Source: Streptomyces alboniger | Lineage (GTDB): Bacteria > Actinomycetota > Actinomycetes > Streptomycetales > Streptomycetaceae | DNA: 64,000 bases | NCBI RefSeq assembly: GCF_008704395.1 | Contig: NZ_CP023695.1 | Coordinates: 1,984,001 to 2,048,000, forward strand | Direction of reading: 5' to 3' | Part shown: piece by piece, positions 1-8,483 of the stretch | Numbering within the stretch: the stretch's first letter is position 1 | Layout: the number at the start of each line of letters is the position of its first letter | Position numbers and translations under genes: made by a program | The notes under the pieces: model-generated | What the model saw: the letters and a program-made list of their open reading frames with translations, nothing else | Database searches by the model: none | Told to the model about the DNA's origin: nothing

Positions 1-253
1 AGCTTGGTCTTCAATTGTCTGCCCTTCGTGGGGGGTTGTTGGGGCATGCAAGGGACTCCTGCCAGCCGCACGGACGTTCGGATGGCATGAGCCCGACAAA
101 GCGTTGCCCCGGATTATGGAGATCGGTGTCCGCTCAAGGCAAGGGGCTGTTTCCGGCCAGGACATGCCGCGCGAGCCGCTCCCCTCACGGCCACCCCCCG
201 TACAGTGGAGCCGAGTTGCGGTGTCCCGATGGCTGACATCAGGGGGTGCGGGC
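1..253. other. Window start, no supported gene
   Basis: I see no convincing gene here. The open frames are short and lack Streptomyces third-position G+C bias. The last bases hold a purine-rich AGGGGG about 8 nt before the GTG at 254, which acts as the ribosome binding site of the first gene. Confidence 0.5.
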
Positions 254-1162
254 GTGACGGTCGGCGGCGGACCTGTCGTGCACGGCTACCCCCACCTGGA
301 GACCGTGCGCGCCGCCATCACCGCGCTCTACAAACGCCTCTCGTACGACACGGTCCACGCCTTCGACACCAGCGTCGCCCCCGCCGACGTGGCCTTCGGC
401 GACCAGGAAGACCTGTATCCGGGCGTGCAGCGGGTGGCCCGCGCGATGGTGCGGCACCTGCGGCTGCCCGACGCCCGCGTGATCGTCTGCTTCCGCGAGA
501 TGGAACACGCCGCGTCCGTCGAACTGGCCGCGGGCCCCGAGTACTTCATCGAGCTCAACGACCGTTTCCGCACCCATCGGCGGGACATCGGCGCGGCGCT
601 CGCCCACGAGGTCATGCACGTGTATCTGCACCGGCTCGACCTGTCGTTCCCCGGCACCCGCGACAACGAGATCCTCACCGACACGGCCGCCGCGTACCTG
701 GGCGCGGGCTGGCTGCTCCTCGACGCCTACCGCGAGGACGGCGCCTCCTCGCAGAAGCTCGGCTACCTCACGCCGGAGGAGTTCGGCTACGTCCTCGCCA
801 AGCGGGCGCTGGCCTTCGGCGAGGCCCCGGAGACCTGGTTCACCAGCGCGCAGGCGTACACGGCGTACACGAAGGGACTCGCCCGCGCCCGCCGCGACGA
901 ACAGCGGCCGCCGCTGACGGCGGCGGGCTGGGCGGGCAGACGGCGGTACGCGAAGGACCGGCGGTACGCGCGGGAGCACAGCGCGGGGACGCCCGAGGCG
1001 GGGGCGCGGGGCGGGACGTACTCCTTCTCGACCGACGGCCTCGGCGCGCTGCGGGTGTCGTTCCCCTGCCCCACGTGCTGCCAGCGGATCCGTGTGCCGG
1101 CGCGGGGGCGGGTCAGGGCGCGGTGCGCGCTGTGCCGGACGGTACTGGAGTGCGACGCCTAG
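254..1162 (+). CDS. HExxH metallopeptidase-like protein with C-terminal zinc ribbon
   Basis: Encodes 302 aa. Residues 118-122 read HEVMH inside ALAHEVMHVYLH, the HExxH zinc signature. An acidic NEILTD stretch about 20 residues on could give a third zinc ligand, as in gluzincin-like folds. The C-terminus has two Cys pairs, CPTCC and CALC, which look like a small zinc ribbon. There is no signal peptide or membrane segment, so it is probably cytosolic. GTG 254 was chosen for the AGGGGG 8 nt upstream; GTG 278 is an alternative. It converges on the pentapeptide gene with only 22 nt between stops. The substrate is unknown. The motif is clear, but peptidase activity is inferred. Confidence 0.75.
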   Translation: MTVGGGPVVHGYPHLETVRAAITALYKRLSYDTVHAFDTSVAPADVAFGDQEDLYPGVQRVARAMVRHLRLPDARVIVCFREMEHAASVELAAGPEYFIELNDRFRTHRRDIGAALAHEVMHVYLHRLDLSFPGTRDNEILTDTAAAYLGAGWLLLDAYREDGASSQKLGYLTPEEFGYVLAKRALAFGEAPETWFTSAQAYTAYTKGLARARRDEQRPPLTAAGWAGRRRYAKDRRYAREHSAGTPEAGARGGTYSFSTDGLGALRVSFPCPTCCQRIRVPARGRVRARCALCRTVLECDA

Positions 1163-1184
1163 GGGCTCATCCGCCGGACAGGGC

Positions 1185-2039
1185 CTAGGGCGTGTCCGAC
1201 CAGTGCGAGGGGCGGGTCAGGGAGGCCGGGAGCCGGGTGCGGGCGTCGCCCCGGGCCGCGTTCACCTGGGACTGCGTGAGGAAGAGCGCGCCGGTGAGGT
1301 CGGCGCCACGCAGGTCCGCGTCGCGCAGGTCGGCGCCGATCAGGTCGGCCGTCCGCAGATCGGCGTCGCGCAGGTCGGCCGCTATGAGGTAAGCACCGCG
1401 CAGGTTCGCGCCCCTGAGGTCGGCGCCCTTGAGCCGCGCGCCGAAGAGGTCCGCTCCCCTGCGGTCCTTCTTCTTGCCGCCGACGCCCTTGCGTACGAGT
1501 TCACTGGTGCGCAGCAGGAGGACGTTGACGTCCTCGCGATGGGCGGCGACGTCGGTGTCGGTGATCGCCTCGGGGGTGCCCTGGGCCAGTTCCTCGGTCC
1601 GGGCGAGGCACGTGCGCAGGTCGGCGCGGATCGGCTCGGTCTGCGGGAGCGTGAGCGCCTCGGTCAGGTACCAGAGCAGCTCGTGGAGTTGCCGCATGAT
1701 CGGGAACACCGCGAACATCTGCTGGGCGGTGGCCGGATCCTTGCGCCAGTCGCGCCCGCCGAAGGTGTCCTGCGAGACGTGCTGGCCCGCGCCGAAGCAG
1801 TCGTACACGGTGCAGCCCCGAAAGCCCTTGTTCCGCAGGTCGCTGTGGATGCCGCAGCGGGAGTCCGTCCGGAGGTTGGCGCAGGGCTTGCCGGCGTCCT
1901 TGTCCACGGCGAAGTCCGAGGACGCGGAGAAAGCGAGAGCCACACAACAGAGCCCGAAGCAGCTGCCGCAGTCGGCACGGAGGCGGGCGGGGCCGCCTTC
2001 GAGCGGGATCAACGCGAGGGCCTCGCGCTCCGACGCCAT
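1185..2039 (-). CDS. Cys-rich (YkgJ-like) head with pentapeptide-repeat tail
   Basis: Encodes 284 aa. The first ~85 residues hold Cys at 24, 27, 31, 32, 53, 62, 76 and 81, spaced CxxCxxxCC...C...C...C....C. This resembles YkgJ-type metal or Fe-S binding proteins. A helical middle follows, then about 13 tandem pentapeptides of the A(D/N)LRx type (about residues 190-265), which should form a right-handed beta-helix. The start has a strong AAGGAG 7 nt upstream. Pentapeptide proteins often mimic DNA or act as scaffolds, but no function is known here. The pairing of a cysteine-rich metal-binding head with a pentapeptide tail is the unusual part. Confidence 0.8.
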   Translation of the reverse strand: MASEREALALIPLEGGPARLRADCGSCFGLCCVALAFSASSDFAVDKDAGKPCANLRTDSRCGIHSDLRNKGFRGCTVYDCFGAGQHVSQDTFGGRDWRKDPATAQQMFAVFPIMRQLHELLWYLTEALTLPQTEPIRADLRTCLARTEELAQGTPEAITDTDVAAHREDVNVLLLRTSELVRKGVGGKKKDRRGADLFGARLKGADLRGANLRGAYLIAADLRDADLRTADLIGADLRDADLRGADLTGALFLTQSQVNAARGDARTRLPASLTRPSHWSDTP

Positions 2040-2199
2040 GGGTGGGCTCCTTCTCAGAACTTCGTACGGTGCGAGCACGTGGACGACGGCGCAGCTCGCC
2101 GCCCTACCTGGCGTGTCCACGCGGGGTAAACGGGTGGGTGGGTGGGGAAGCCCCCGCCGCGGAGCGGCGGAGAACCCCCACGGCGGGAGAGCCGAGAGA

Positions 2200-3756
2200 C
2201 TACGCCGCCCTGCGGCGGCCCCCCTGGGCGCCGCCACCGGACCCGGACCCGGAGCGCCCGCCCCCACGGGGAGCCCGACGCTGCTGACCCTGGCCGGAGG
2301 CACCCCCCGAGGATGCGCCACCCCCGCCGCGGGGGCGCCGCCGCCGCTGCGAGGAGGCCTGCGCGGGCTGCTGCGGCTGCGGCGTCTCGATGACCACCGG
2401 TACGCCCGAGGGCTCCCGCGCGCCGGTGATCCGTACCAGCTCCTCGTCCGAGGAGGAGACCCGCACCGTGCGGGGCTGGATCTCCGCGTCGGACATCAGC
2501 CGCGTCATGTCCCGCTTCTCCTCGGGGAGCACGAGGGTGACGACGCTGCCGGACTCGCCGGCGCGCGCGGTGCGCCCGCCGCGGTGGAGGTAGTCCTTGT
2601 GGTCGGCGGGCGGGTCGATGTTCACGACCAGGTCGAGGTCGTCGACGTGGATGCCGCGCGCCGCGACGTTCGTGGCGACCAGCGCGGTGACCTGGCCGGT
2701 CTTGAACTGGTCGAGCGTGCGGTTGCGCTGCGGCTGCGAGCGGCCGCCGTGCAGGCCGGAGGCGCGTACACCGTTGGCGAGGAGCCGCTTGGTGAAGCGG
2801 TCCACGGCGCGCTTGGTGTCCAGGAACATGATCACGCGGCCCTCGCGGGCGGCGATCCGCATGGCGACGGCCTTCTTGTCCGTCTCGTCGGCGACGTAGA
2901 GCACGTGGTGCTCCATCGTCGTCACCGCGCCCGCGGACGGGTCCACGGAGTGCACGACGGGGTCGGTGAGGAACATCCGGACGAGCCGGTCGATGTTCTT
3001 GTCGAGCGTCGCCGAGAACAGCATGGTCTGGCCGCCCCGCTCGACCTGCTTGAGCAGCGCGGTGACCTGCGGCATGAAGCCCATGTCGGCCATCTGGTCG
3101 GCCTCGTCGAGGACGGTCGTGCGCACCCGGGAGAGGTCGCAGTCGCCGCGTTCGATGAGGTCCTTGAGGCGGCCGGGGGTAGCCACCAGGACCTCGGCGC
3201 CGCGGCGGAGCGTGCCCGACTGCTTGGTGATCGACATGCCGCCGACGACGGTGGCCATGCGGAGGTTCACCGACGTCGCGTACGGCGTGAGGGCGTCCGT
3301 GACCTGCTGGGCCAGCTCGCGCGTGGGGACCAGGACCATCGCGAGCGGCGACTTCGACTCGGCGCGCTGCCCGGCCGTGCGGGCGAGGAGCGCGAGGCCG
3401 AAGGCCAGCGTCTTGCCGGAGCCGGTGCGTCCGCGGCCGAGGATGTCGCGCCCGGCGAGGGAGTTGGGCAGGGTGGCGGCCTGGATCGGGAAGGGCGCGG
3501 TGACGCCCTGGGCCGCCAGCGTCTTCAGGAGGGCCTCGGGCATGTCCAGGTCGCCGAAGGCCTCGACGGCGGGCAGCGCGGGCGTGATGCTCTCGGGCAG
3601 CGCGAACTCCCCGCCCTGCGCCGGCTTCGGCTTACGGCTTCCGGGCTTCTTCGCGGCATGCGCGGAGCCCTTCGCCTGACCGGTCGGCCGGCCCTTTCCG
3701 GCGGCGTTCGCGGGCCGCTTACGGGCGGGGCGTGCGGGGCGGTCGGAGCGGTTCAT
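2200..3756 (-). CDS. DEAD-box ATP-dependent RNA helicase
   Basis: Encodes 518 aa. A basic N-terminal tail (about 60 aa) precedes the helicase core. The motifs appear in order: Q motif FPIQAATLP, Walker A GRTGSGKT, PTRELAQQV, TPGRL, DEAD in VLDEADQMADMGF, SAT, ARGIHV and HRGGRTARAG. The last ~60 residues are Arg/Gly-rich, a typical RNA-binding tail. It probably unwinds structured mRNA or assists ribosome assembly. The csp gene lies just upstream on the same strand, separated by a strong terminator; both families serve RNA metabolism in the cold. The start at 3756 has AGGAAGG about 10 nt upstream. A longer N-terminal reading is open but lacks a ribosome binding site. Confidence 0.93.
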   Translation of the reverse strand: MNRSDRPARPARKRPANAAGKGRPTGQAKGSAHAAKKPGSRKPKPAQGGEFALPESITPALPAVEAFGDLDMPEALLKTLAAQGVTAPFPIQAATLPNSLAGRDILGRGRTGSGKTLAFGLALLARTAGQRAESKSPLAMVLVPTRELAQQVTDALTPYATSVNLRMATVVGGMSITKQSGTLRRGAEVLVATPGRLKDLIERGDCDLSRVRTTVLDEADQMADMGFMPQVTALLKQVERGGQTMLFSATLDKNIDRLVRMFLTDPVVHSVDPSAGAVTTMEHHVLYVADETDKKAVAMRIAAREGRVIMFLDTKRAVDRFTKRLLANGVRASGLHGGRSQPQRNRTLDQFKTGQVTALVATNVAARGIHVDDLDLVVNIDPPADHKDYLHRGGRTARAGESGSVVTLVLPEEKRDMTRLMSDAEIQPRTVRVSSSDEELVRITGAREPSGVPVVIETPQPQQPAQASSQRRRRPRGGGGASSGGASGQGQQRRAPRGGGRSGSGSGGGAQGGRRRAA

Positions 3757-3856
3757 GCAGTAATGCCTTCCTGGTCGCTGGACTTCCGGACACTGATTCC
3801 GGACCTCTGAGCCTTCTGTGCGGCTCTGGGCCCGGTCGGGCCCGATGACAGCGCAA

Positions 3857-3890
3857 GCCGAGGCCCGCACCTTCCGGTGCGGGCCTCGGC
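3857..3890 (-). terminator. Terminator after the cold-shock gene
   Basis: A perfect 14-bp inverted repeat (arms 3857-3870 and 3877-3890) with a 6-nt loop. It lies 25 nt past the csp stop and before the helicase gene on the minus strand. It has no long U-tract, as is normal for Streptomyces. It probably ends the abundant csp transcript and limits read-through into the helicase gene. Confidence 0.85.
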
Positions 3891-3914
3891 TGTGAGGTTC
3901 GCGCGCTGCGGTGA

Positions 3915-4118
3915 TCAGGCAGGAAGGATGTTCTCGGCCTGGAGGCCCTTCTGGCCCTGGGTCACCTCGAAGGAAACCTTCTGGCCCTCGAGGAGCTCAC
4001 GGAAGCCCGAGGACGCGATGTTCGAGTAGTGGGCGAAGACGTCGGGGCCGCCGCCGTCCTGCTCGATGAAGCCGAAGCCCTTTTCCGAGTTAAACCACTT
4101 AACGGTGCCGGTTGCCAT
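3915..4118 (-). CDS. Cold-shock protein (CspA family)
   Basis: Encodes 67 aa, the standard length of the family: a single five-stranded cold-shock domain that binds RNA and ssDNA. RNP1 (KGFGFI) and RNP2-like (VFAHYS) motifs are intact. It begins [20 protein letters not shown], typical of actinobacterial CspA. The ATG has GGAG 7 nt upstream. The leader upstream is long, AT-rich and structured, as expected for a cold-shock gene. Several paralogues usually exist per Streptomyces genome, so no specific gene symbol is given. Confidence 0.96.
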   Translation of the reverse strand: MATGTVKWFNSEKGFGFIEQDGGGPDVFAHYSNIASSGFRELLEGQKVSFEVTQGQKGLQAENILPA

Positions 4119-4146
4119 GTCAATCTCCTCAACAGGGGCAGAGTAT

Positions 4147-4172
4147 GGAAAATCACGGAATTGTGATTTTCC
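4147..4172 (-). promoter_or_regulatory. Perfect hairpin in the csp 5' leader
   Basis: Arms 4147-4156 (GGAAAATCAC) and 4163-4172 pair perfectly around a 6-nt loop. The element starts 29 nt upstream of the csp ATG, within an AT-rich leader unlike the surrounding genome. It may be a temperature- or protein-responsive mRNA structure (inference). Confidence 0.5.
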
Positions 4173-4246
4173 AGCGCCGCAATGACCCCATCCGGAGAGA
4201 ACCGGAAAAACAATAATGCGCCCTCGGAGCATTCCCGTCAGGCGCA

Positions 4247-4275
4247 CATAAAGTTCATGGGTACCAAAACTGCAA
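4247..4275 (-). promoter_or_regulatory. Candidate sigma-HrdB-type promoter of csp
   Basis: Reading the minus strand, TTGCAG (4275-4270) is followed after 17 nt by TTTATG (4252-4247). This is a reasonable -35/-10 pair in the AT-rich stretch before csp. It would give a leader of about 120 nt containing the hairpin at 4147-4172. Confidence 0.45.
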
Positions 4276-4435
4276 CACATAACTTTAACACGGTCGGCGG
4301 GGCGGTTGTTCCCGGGCCCACGAGACGTACGCCACGGCACCGGCGCCGCCCCTTCCCCCGGCCCCCTTGGCGCATGCCCCTTCCCCCTTGCGGGAGACCT
4401 CGCTACGTTCCCCACCCCGATCGGAAGGCGGCCCG

Positions 4436-5377
4436 ATGCGCATCTCACGCACCCGAACGGCAGCCGGACTCGCGATCTCCTCCCTGGTCCTCGGCGCCCT
4501 GCCCGCCTGGACGGCCCACGCCGGGCCCGTGGCGTCCGGCGCTCCCCGGCACGCCTCGCACCAGCCGTACCGCCCGGCGGCCACCGGCACCGCCCGCCAC
4601 ATCCCGCTCCAGGGCGCCGTGAACGTACGCGACGTGGGCGGCTACCGCACCTATCACGGGGAGCGGGTCCGTCACGGCCAGGTCTTCCGGGGCGACTCCC
4701 TCAGCAAGCTCACCGACGCCGACCTCGCCGTGCTCTCCCGGCTCGGCCTGACGCAGGCCGTCGATTTCCGGGTGCCGGCCGAGGTCCAGTACGACGGACC
4801 GGACCGGCTGCCCGCGGGGGTCGTCCCCCTCTCGCGCCCGATCACCGACAACGGCCTGTTCACCCGGCTGCTCACGGCGATCGGCTCCCGGGACCCGGTC
4901 AAGCAGGAGGAGATGCTGGGCGGCGGCAGGGCGGCGGCGTTCATGCGCGACGTCTACCGCACCTTCGTCGCCGACAGCGCCAATCGCGGGCAGTTCGCGG
5001 CGACCCTGCGCCAGATCGCGTCCGGCCGCTCCCCGCTGCTCTACCACTGCACGGCGGGCAAGGACCGCACCGGCTGGGCGACGTATCTGCTGCTGCGGCT
5101 GGTCGGCGTGCCGGACAGGACGGCCGTGGGCGACTATCTGGCCTCCAACACCTACCGCTCCGCCCACGACGCGCGGCTCCGCGAGGCGCTGAGGCAGAGC
5201 GGGACGATGCGGAACCCGGATCTGATCATCCCGTTGCAGGAGGTGCGCACCGACTACCTCGGCGCGGCCCTCGACGAGGCGACCGACCGGTACGGCGGCC
5301 TGTACGGCTACCTGACCGAGGGCCTCGGCCTGGACGCGGCCACCATCCTGAAGCTGCGCCACCGCATGGTCGGCTAG
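4436..5377 (+). CDS. Secreted tyrosine-protein phosphatase (PtpB/Siw14-like)
   Basis: Encodes 313 aa. A Sec-type signal peptide (basic MRISRTRT, a hydrophobic stretch, then AHA near residue 29) sends it out of the cell. The mature part has [10 protein letters not shown] and the P-loop [12 protein letters not shown], which carries the catalytic Cys and Arg of the C(X)5R dual-specificity class. Proteins of this layout remove phosphate from phosphotyrosine or phosphoinositides. The ATG at 4436 has GGAAGG 7 nt upstream. The gene converges on and overlaps the next one by 4 nt at the stop codons. Confidence 0.9.
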   Translation: MRISRTRTAAGLAISSLVLGALPAWTAHAGPVASGAPRHASHQPYRPAATGTARHIPLQGAVNVRDVGGYRTYHGERVRHGQVFRGDSLSKLTDADLAVLSRLGLTQAVDFRVPAEVQYDGPDRLPAGVVPLSRPITDNGLFTRLLTAIGSRDPVKQEEMLGGGRAAAFMRDVYRTFVADSANRGQFAATLRQIASGRSPLLYHCTAGKDRTGWATYLLLRLVGVPDRTAVGDYLASNTYRSAHDARLREALRQSGTMRNPDLIIPLQEVRTDYLGAALDEATDRYGGLYGYLTEGLGLDAATILKLRHRMVG

Positions 5378-6471
5378 CGCGGCTGCTGGAACGCGGGCAG
5401 TTCGAAGATCCGCGTCCTTGCCTCGTCGTCCATCAGCTCGACCAGGGGCATGACCAGTTCCCACAGGTCCCGCTTGTCGACCTCCAGGGCGAGTGCGTCC
5501 AGGTCGGCGGCGGGCAGGGCCCCCGCGGCGTCGGCGACGACCTTGCGGGAGTCCTCCGGCAGCGCGCCGACCAGGGGCAGGAACTCCGCCCACAGACCGG
5601 TGGCCACCACCGCCCGCACGACCCCGCCGAGGACGTCCGCGCCCCGCAGGGAGGGCAGCGCCGCGACCGTCCTGCGCTCCTCGTCGGCCAGCAGCGCGAC
5701 CAGCGGCAGCAGGGACTCCCACAGGTCCTGCCCGGCCACCGTGGTGACCAGGGAGTCGAGCCGGTCCTCGGGCTGCGCGGCGGCGAGCGAGGCGATGCGG
5801 GCCCGCTGCTCCCCCGTTACCATGCCGGCGACGGCCAGCGCCTCGGGCCACAGGCCCGCGGCGGACGCGGAGCCGATCACGGAGGCGAGGCGGTCCCGGC
5901 CCATCAGCTCGACGATCCGGCCGAGCCGTTCGGGTTCCTCGATCGCGAAGCCCGTCCGCAGGACGGTGGCGTCGTCGACCTGCGGCAGGATGCGGCGCAG
6001 CGCGGAGTCGGGCAGGTGGCCGACGAAGCGGCCCATGGTGAGGTGGTCGCCGCGTTCGGCGAGGGCGACGGCGACGCGTACGAGGAGGTTCTCGTCGAGC
6101 CGGTCGACGATGCCCCGGATCCGCCGGGGGTCGAGGTGTGCGCAGGACTCGGCGGTGAAGGACACCGGCAGTTTCCCGATGATGTCGGCGGCGCGGGCCG
6201 GTTCGAGCCGTCCGGCGACGGCGGCGGCCAGGCGTGGGCCGAGCGCCTTCTGCGAGATGGCGGCGGCGACGCCGGCCGGGACGAGCTTGGTGGCGGCCGC
6301 GATCCGGTCGAGCATGTCGGGCGCCCGGTCGAAGAGCGCCGCGACGCAACTGGCGCGGAAGCGGCGTACGTCCTCGGCGGGCAGTGTCCGCAGGAAGGCG
6401 AGTGCCTCGGGCTCGACGTCCAGGAGGCGGGCGGTCTTGAGGGTCTCGGCCCGGCCGCGCAGCTTGTCCAT
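5374..6471 (-). CDS. Helical-repeat protein, MgtE N-domain-like
   Basis: Encodes 365 aa. No enzyme motif is visible. The sequence is built of helical repeats of the type LPAEDVRRFRASC, LPDSALRRILPQV and LPEDSRKVVADAA, reminiscent of the superhelical N domain of MgtE magnesium channels, but it has no membrane segment. It may be a soluble scaffold or sensor. The ATG at 6471 has GAGGAG 8 nt upstream. The 78-aa gene immediately upstream on the same strand (24 nt away) is probably co-transcribed. Function unknown. Confidence 0.75.
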   Translation of the reverse strand: MDKLRGRAETLKTARLLDVEPEALAFLRTLPAEDVRRFRASCVAALFDRAPDMLDRIAAATKLVPAGVAAAISQKALGPRLAAAVAGRLEPARAADIIGKLPVSFTAESCAHLDPRRIRGIVDRLDENLLVRVAVALAERGDHLTMGRFVGHLPDSALRRILPQVDDATVLRTGFAIEEPERLGRIVELMGRDRLASVIGSASAAGLWPEALAVAGMVTGEQRARIASLAAAQPEDRLDSLVTTVAGQDLWESLLPLVALLADEERRTVAALPSLRGADVLGGVVRAVVATGLWAEFLPLVGALPEDSRKVVADAAGALPAADLDALALEVDKRDLWELVMPLVELMDDEARTRIFELPAFQQPR

Positions 6472-6494
6472 GCTGAACTCCTCGCTCGCCTCGG

Positions 6495-6731
6495 CTATCG
6501 GAAGAGGATCCGGCGTACGGGGCCGCGGGCCAGGGCGGGCACCAGCTTCAGCGCCTCCTCCGCGGCTTCGTTCAGTCCCGCTGCCCGGCCCTCGCGCTCG
6601 CGCTCCAGGGCGTCCGCCAGCGTCGCGAGCTGAGCGGGCGTCAACTGGTCGAAGGACGAGGGTGGTTCGTCCCGCAGCTCTTGGCTCAGGCGCTCCCGTT
6701 GCTCCCGCTGTTCCGGCGTCTCGGTGCTCAC
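6495..6731 (-). CDS. Small acidic helical protein
   Basis: Encodes 78 aa, rich in Glu, Arg and Gln. The N-terminal half (MSTETPEQREQRERLSQEL) is predicted to be highly charged and helical. The second half has LTPAQLATLADAL followed by an Ala/Leu-rich helix. It lies 24 nt upstream of the helical-repeat gene and is likely translated with it. I do not recognise the family. Codon third positions are strongly G/C, supporting a real gene. Confidence 0.65.
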   Translation of the reverse strand: MSTETPEQREQRERLSQELRDEPPSSFDQLTPAQLATLADALEREREGRAAGLNEAAEEALKLVPALARGPVRRILFR

Positions 6732-6773
6732 TCCGCCTCCCGGGCTGGGTCCGGGTCCCGAGAGTGGCCCCGA

Positions 6774-6790
6774 ATTGACTTTTAGTCAAT
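6774..6790. promoter_or_regulatory. Perfect 17-bp palindrome, chitosanase operator candidate
   Basis: ATTGACT-TTT-AGTCAAT is a perfect 7-3-7 inverted repeat, 32 nt before the chitosanase ATG. It contains a TTGACT -35-like hexamer. Palindromic operators upstream of streptomycete chitosanase genes are known to bind the ROK-family repressor CsnR (family knowledge). Identity with that operator could not be checked here. Confidence 0.65.
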
Positions 6791-6821
6791 AGTGTCGGAC
6801 CCCGGCGGTAATCTTGGCCGA

Positions 6822-7634
6822 ATGAAACGCGCCGGTCTGCTGCTCCTCCTCGTCGTCGCCGTCGCCACGGTGGCCGCGTACCTCCTGGGCGACGACGCGG
6901 ACGACGGCTCCGGGGCCGCCCCGCCGCCGGGCCTCGCCGCCCCCGCCAAGAAGGAGCTGGCGCACCGGCTCGTGTCGAGCGCGGAGAACTCGACGCTCGA
7001 CTGGCGCGGCCAGTACGGCTACATCGAGGACATCGGCGACGGGCGGGGCTACACCGCCGGGCTCATCGGCTTCTGCACCGGCACGAGCGACCTGCTCGGC
7101 CTCGTCGAGCGCTACACGAAGGACCACCCGGGCAATCGGCTCGCCCGCTACCTCCCCGCCCTGCGGAAGGTCGACGGCAGCGACTCCCACGAGGGCCTGG
7201 ACCCCGGCTTCACCGAGGCCTGGAAGGCGGAGGCCGCCGAGCCCGCGTTCCGCGAGGCCCAGGACCGGGCGCGCGACCGCGGCTACTTCGACCCCGCCGT
7301 GCGCCTCGCCAAGCGCGACGGGCTCGGCACGCTCGGCCAGTTCATCTACTACGACGCGATGGTCATGCACGGCCCCGGCTCCGGTCCGCGCACCTTCCAC
7401 GGCCTGCGCGAGGCGGCTCTGAAGCAGACAGCCACGCCGTCCGGGGGCGGCGAGGAGAAGGCGTATCTCGACGCCTTCCTGGATGTGCGCCGTGCGGTGA
7501 TGAAGCGGGAGAAGGGCCACCACGACACCACGCGCCTGGACACCGCGCAGCGCCGGTTCCTCAGGGACGGCAATCTGGACCTCAGGACGCCGCTGACGTG
7601 GAAGGTGTACGGGGAGACCTACAAGGTGCCCTAG
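6822..7634 (+). CDS. csn: GH46 chitosanase
   Basis: Encodes 270 aa. A hydrophobic N-terminal segment (MKRAGLLLLLVVAVATVAAY) acts as export signal or anchor. The mature enzyme has SSAENSTLDW and the GH46 signature EDIGDGRGYTAG. These hold the catalytic Glu (in SAENS) and Asp (in GDGRGYT) that match Glu22 and Asp40 of the N174 enzyme. It cleaves beta-1,4 bonds of chitosan outside the cell, releasing glucosamine oligomers. A TAATCT box 7 nt before the ATG and the lack of a clear ribosome binding site suggest a leaderless mRNA. It faces a sugar importer, so hydrolysis and uptake may be linked. Confidence 0.94.
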   Translation: MKRAGLLLLLVVAVATVAAYLLGDDADDGSGAAPPPGLAAPAKKELAHRLVSSAENSTLDWRGQYGYIEDIGDGRGYTAGLIGFCTGTSDLLGLVERYTKDHPGNRLARYLPALRKVDGSDSHEGLDPGFTEAWKAEAAEPAFREAQDRARDRGYFDPAVRLAKRDGLGTLGQFIYYDAMVMHGPGSGPRTFHGLREAALKQTATPSGGGEEKAYLDAFLDVRRAVMKREKGHHDTTRLDTAQRRFLRDGNLDLRTPLTWKVYGETYKVP

Positions 7635-7646
7635 AACTGGCCTCCG

Positions 7647-8483
7647 TCAGCCCTTGACCGCGCCCGCCGCCAGGCCCGAGCCCAGCTTCCGGTGCACGAT
7701 CACGAAGAAGATCATCACCGGCACCGTGACCAGCGTGGAGCTGGCCATGACCGGGCCCCAGGACGTCGAGTTCTCCCCGAAGAACTGGTAGATGCCCACG
7801 GCCGCCGTGTACTTGTCGCTGCTCTTCATGAAGGTGTAGGCGAAGACGAACTCGTTCCACGCCGTGATGAAGGCGAAGATCGAGGTGGCGACGAGGCCCG
7901 GCGCGACCAGCGGCAGCAGCACGGACCAGAACATCCGCGGCCAGGACGCCCCGTCGATGTACGCGGCCTCCTCGACCTCCTTGGGCACGGTCGCGACGAA
8001 GCCGCGCAGCGTCCAGATCGCGAAGGGCAGCGAGAGGGCGATGTAGACGATGCTCAGCCCGAGCAGGGAGTTGAGCATGTCGTAGTCCCGCATCTGGATG
8101 AAGAGCGGGATGACCAGGGCCTCCAGCGGCACCATCTGCACGATCAGGATCATGATCAGTACGGAGGTGCGGAAGCGGAACTTGAAGCGGGCCACGGCGA
8201 TGGCCGCGAAGAGCGAGAGCACCCCGGCCGCGACGATGGTGGCGAGCCCGACGAGCGCCGAGTTCAGCAGGTACGTACCGAAGTCGCCCTTGTCGAAGAC
8301 GAACTCGAAGTGTTCGAGGCTGAGGCCGCTGGGCAGCACGTCCGAGCCGCGGGTGAGCGCCTTCGGGTCGAGCGCGGTGGAGACCATCCAGTAGACGGGG
8401 AAGAGCGTGAAGACGAGGAGCGCGACGACCGCGACCGGAAGGCCGACGCGACGCGCGAGGGTGGTGCGGTGGCGGGCCGTCAC
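7647..8483 (-). CDS. Sugar ABC transporter permease (MalG type)
   Basis: Encodes 278 aa with about six membrane helices. It has the inner-membrane EAA loop (EAAYIDGASWPRMFWSVLLPL) that docks to the ATPase. It belongs to the carbohydrate uptake CUT1 group. The GTG start at 8483 overlaps the stop of the MalF-type gene (GTGA), so translation is coupled. There is no ATPase gene in the cluster; Streptomyces CUT1 importers typically share the ATPase MsiK encoded elsewhere (family knowledge). It converges with the chitosanase gene, 12 nt apart. Confidence 0.93.
   Translation of the reverse strand: MTARHRTTLARRVGLPVAVVALLVFTLFPVYWMVSTALDPKALTRGSDVLPSGLSLEHFEFVFDKGDFGTYLLNSALVGLATIVAAGVLSLFAAIAVARFKFRFRTSVLIMILIVQMVPLEALVIPLFIQMRDYDMLNSLLGLSIVYIALSLPFAIWTLRGFVATVPKEVEEAAYIDGASWPRMFWSVLLPLVAPGLVATSIFAFITAWNEFVFAYTFMKSSDKYTAAVGIYQFFGENSTSWGPVMASSTLVTVPVMIFFVIVHRKLGSGLAAGAVKG

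Noticed and set aside
239..979. Long minus-strand open frame across the HExxH gene
   Set aside because: It is antisense to a gene with a clear zinc motif and the right codon bias; GC-rich DNA gives such frames routinely.
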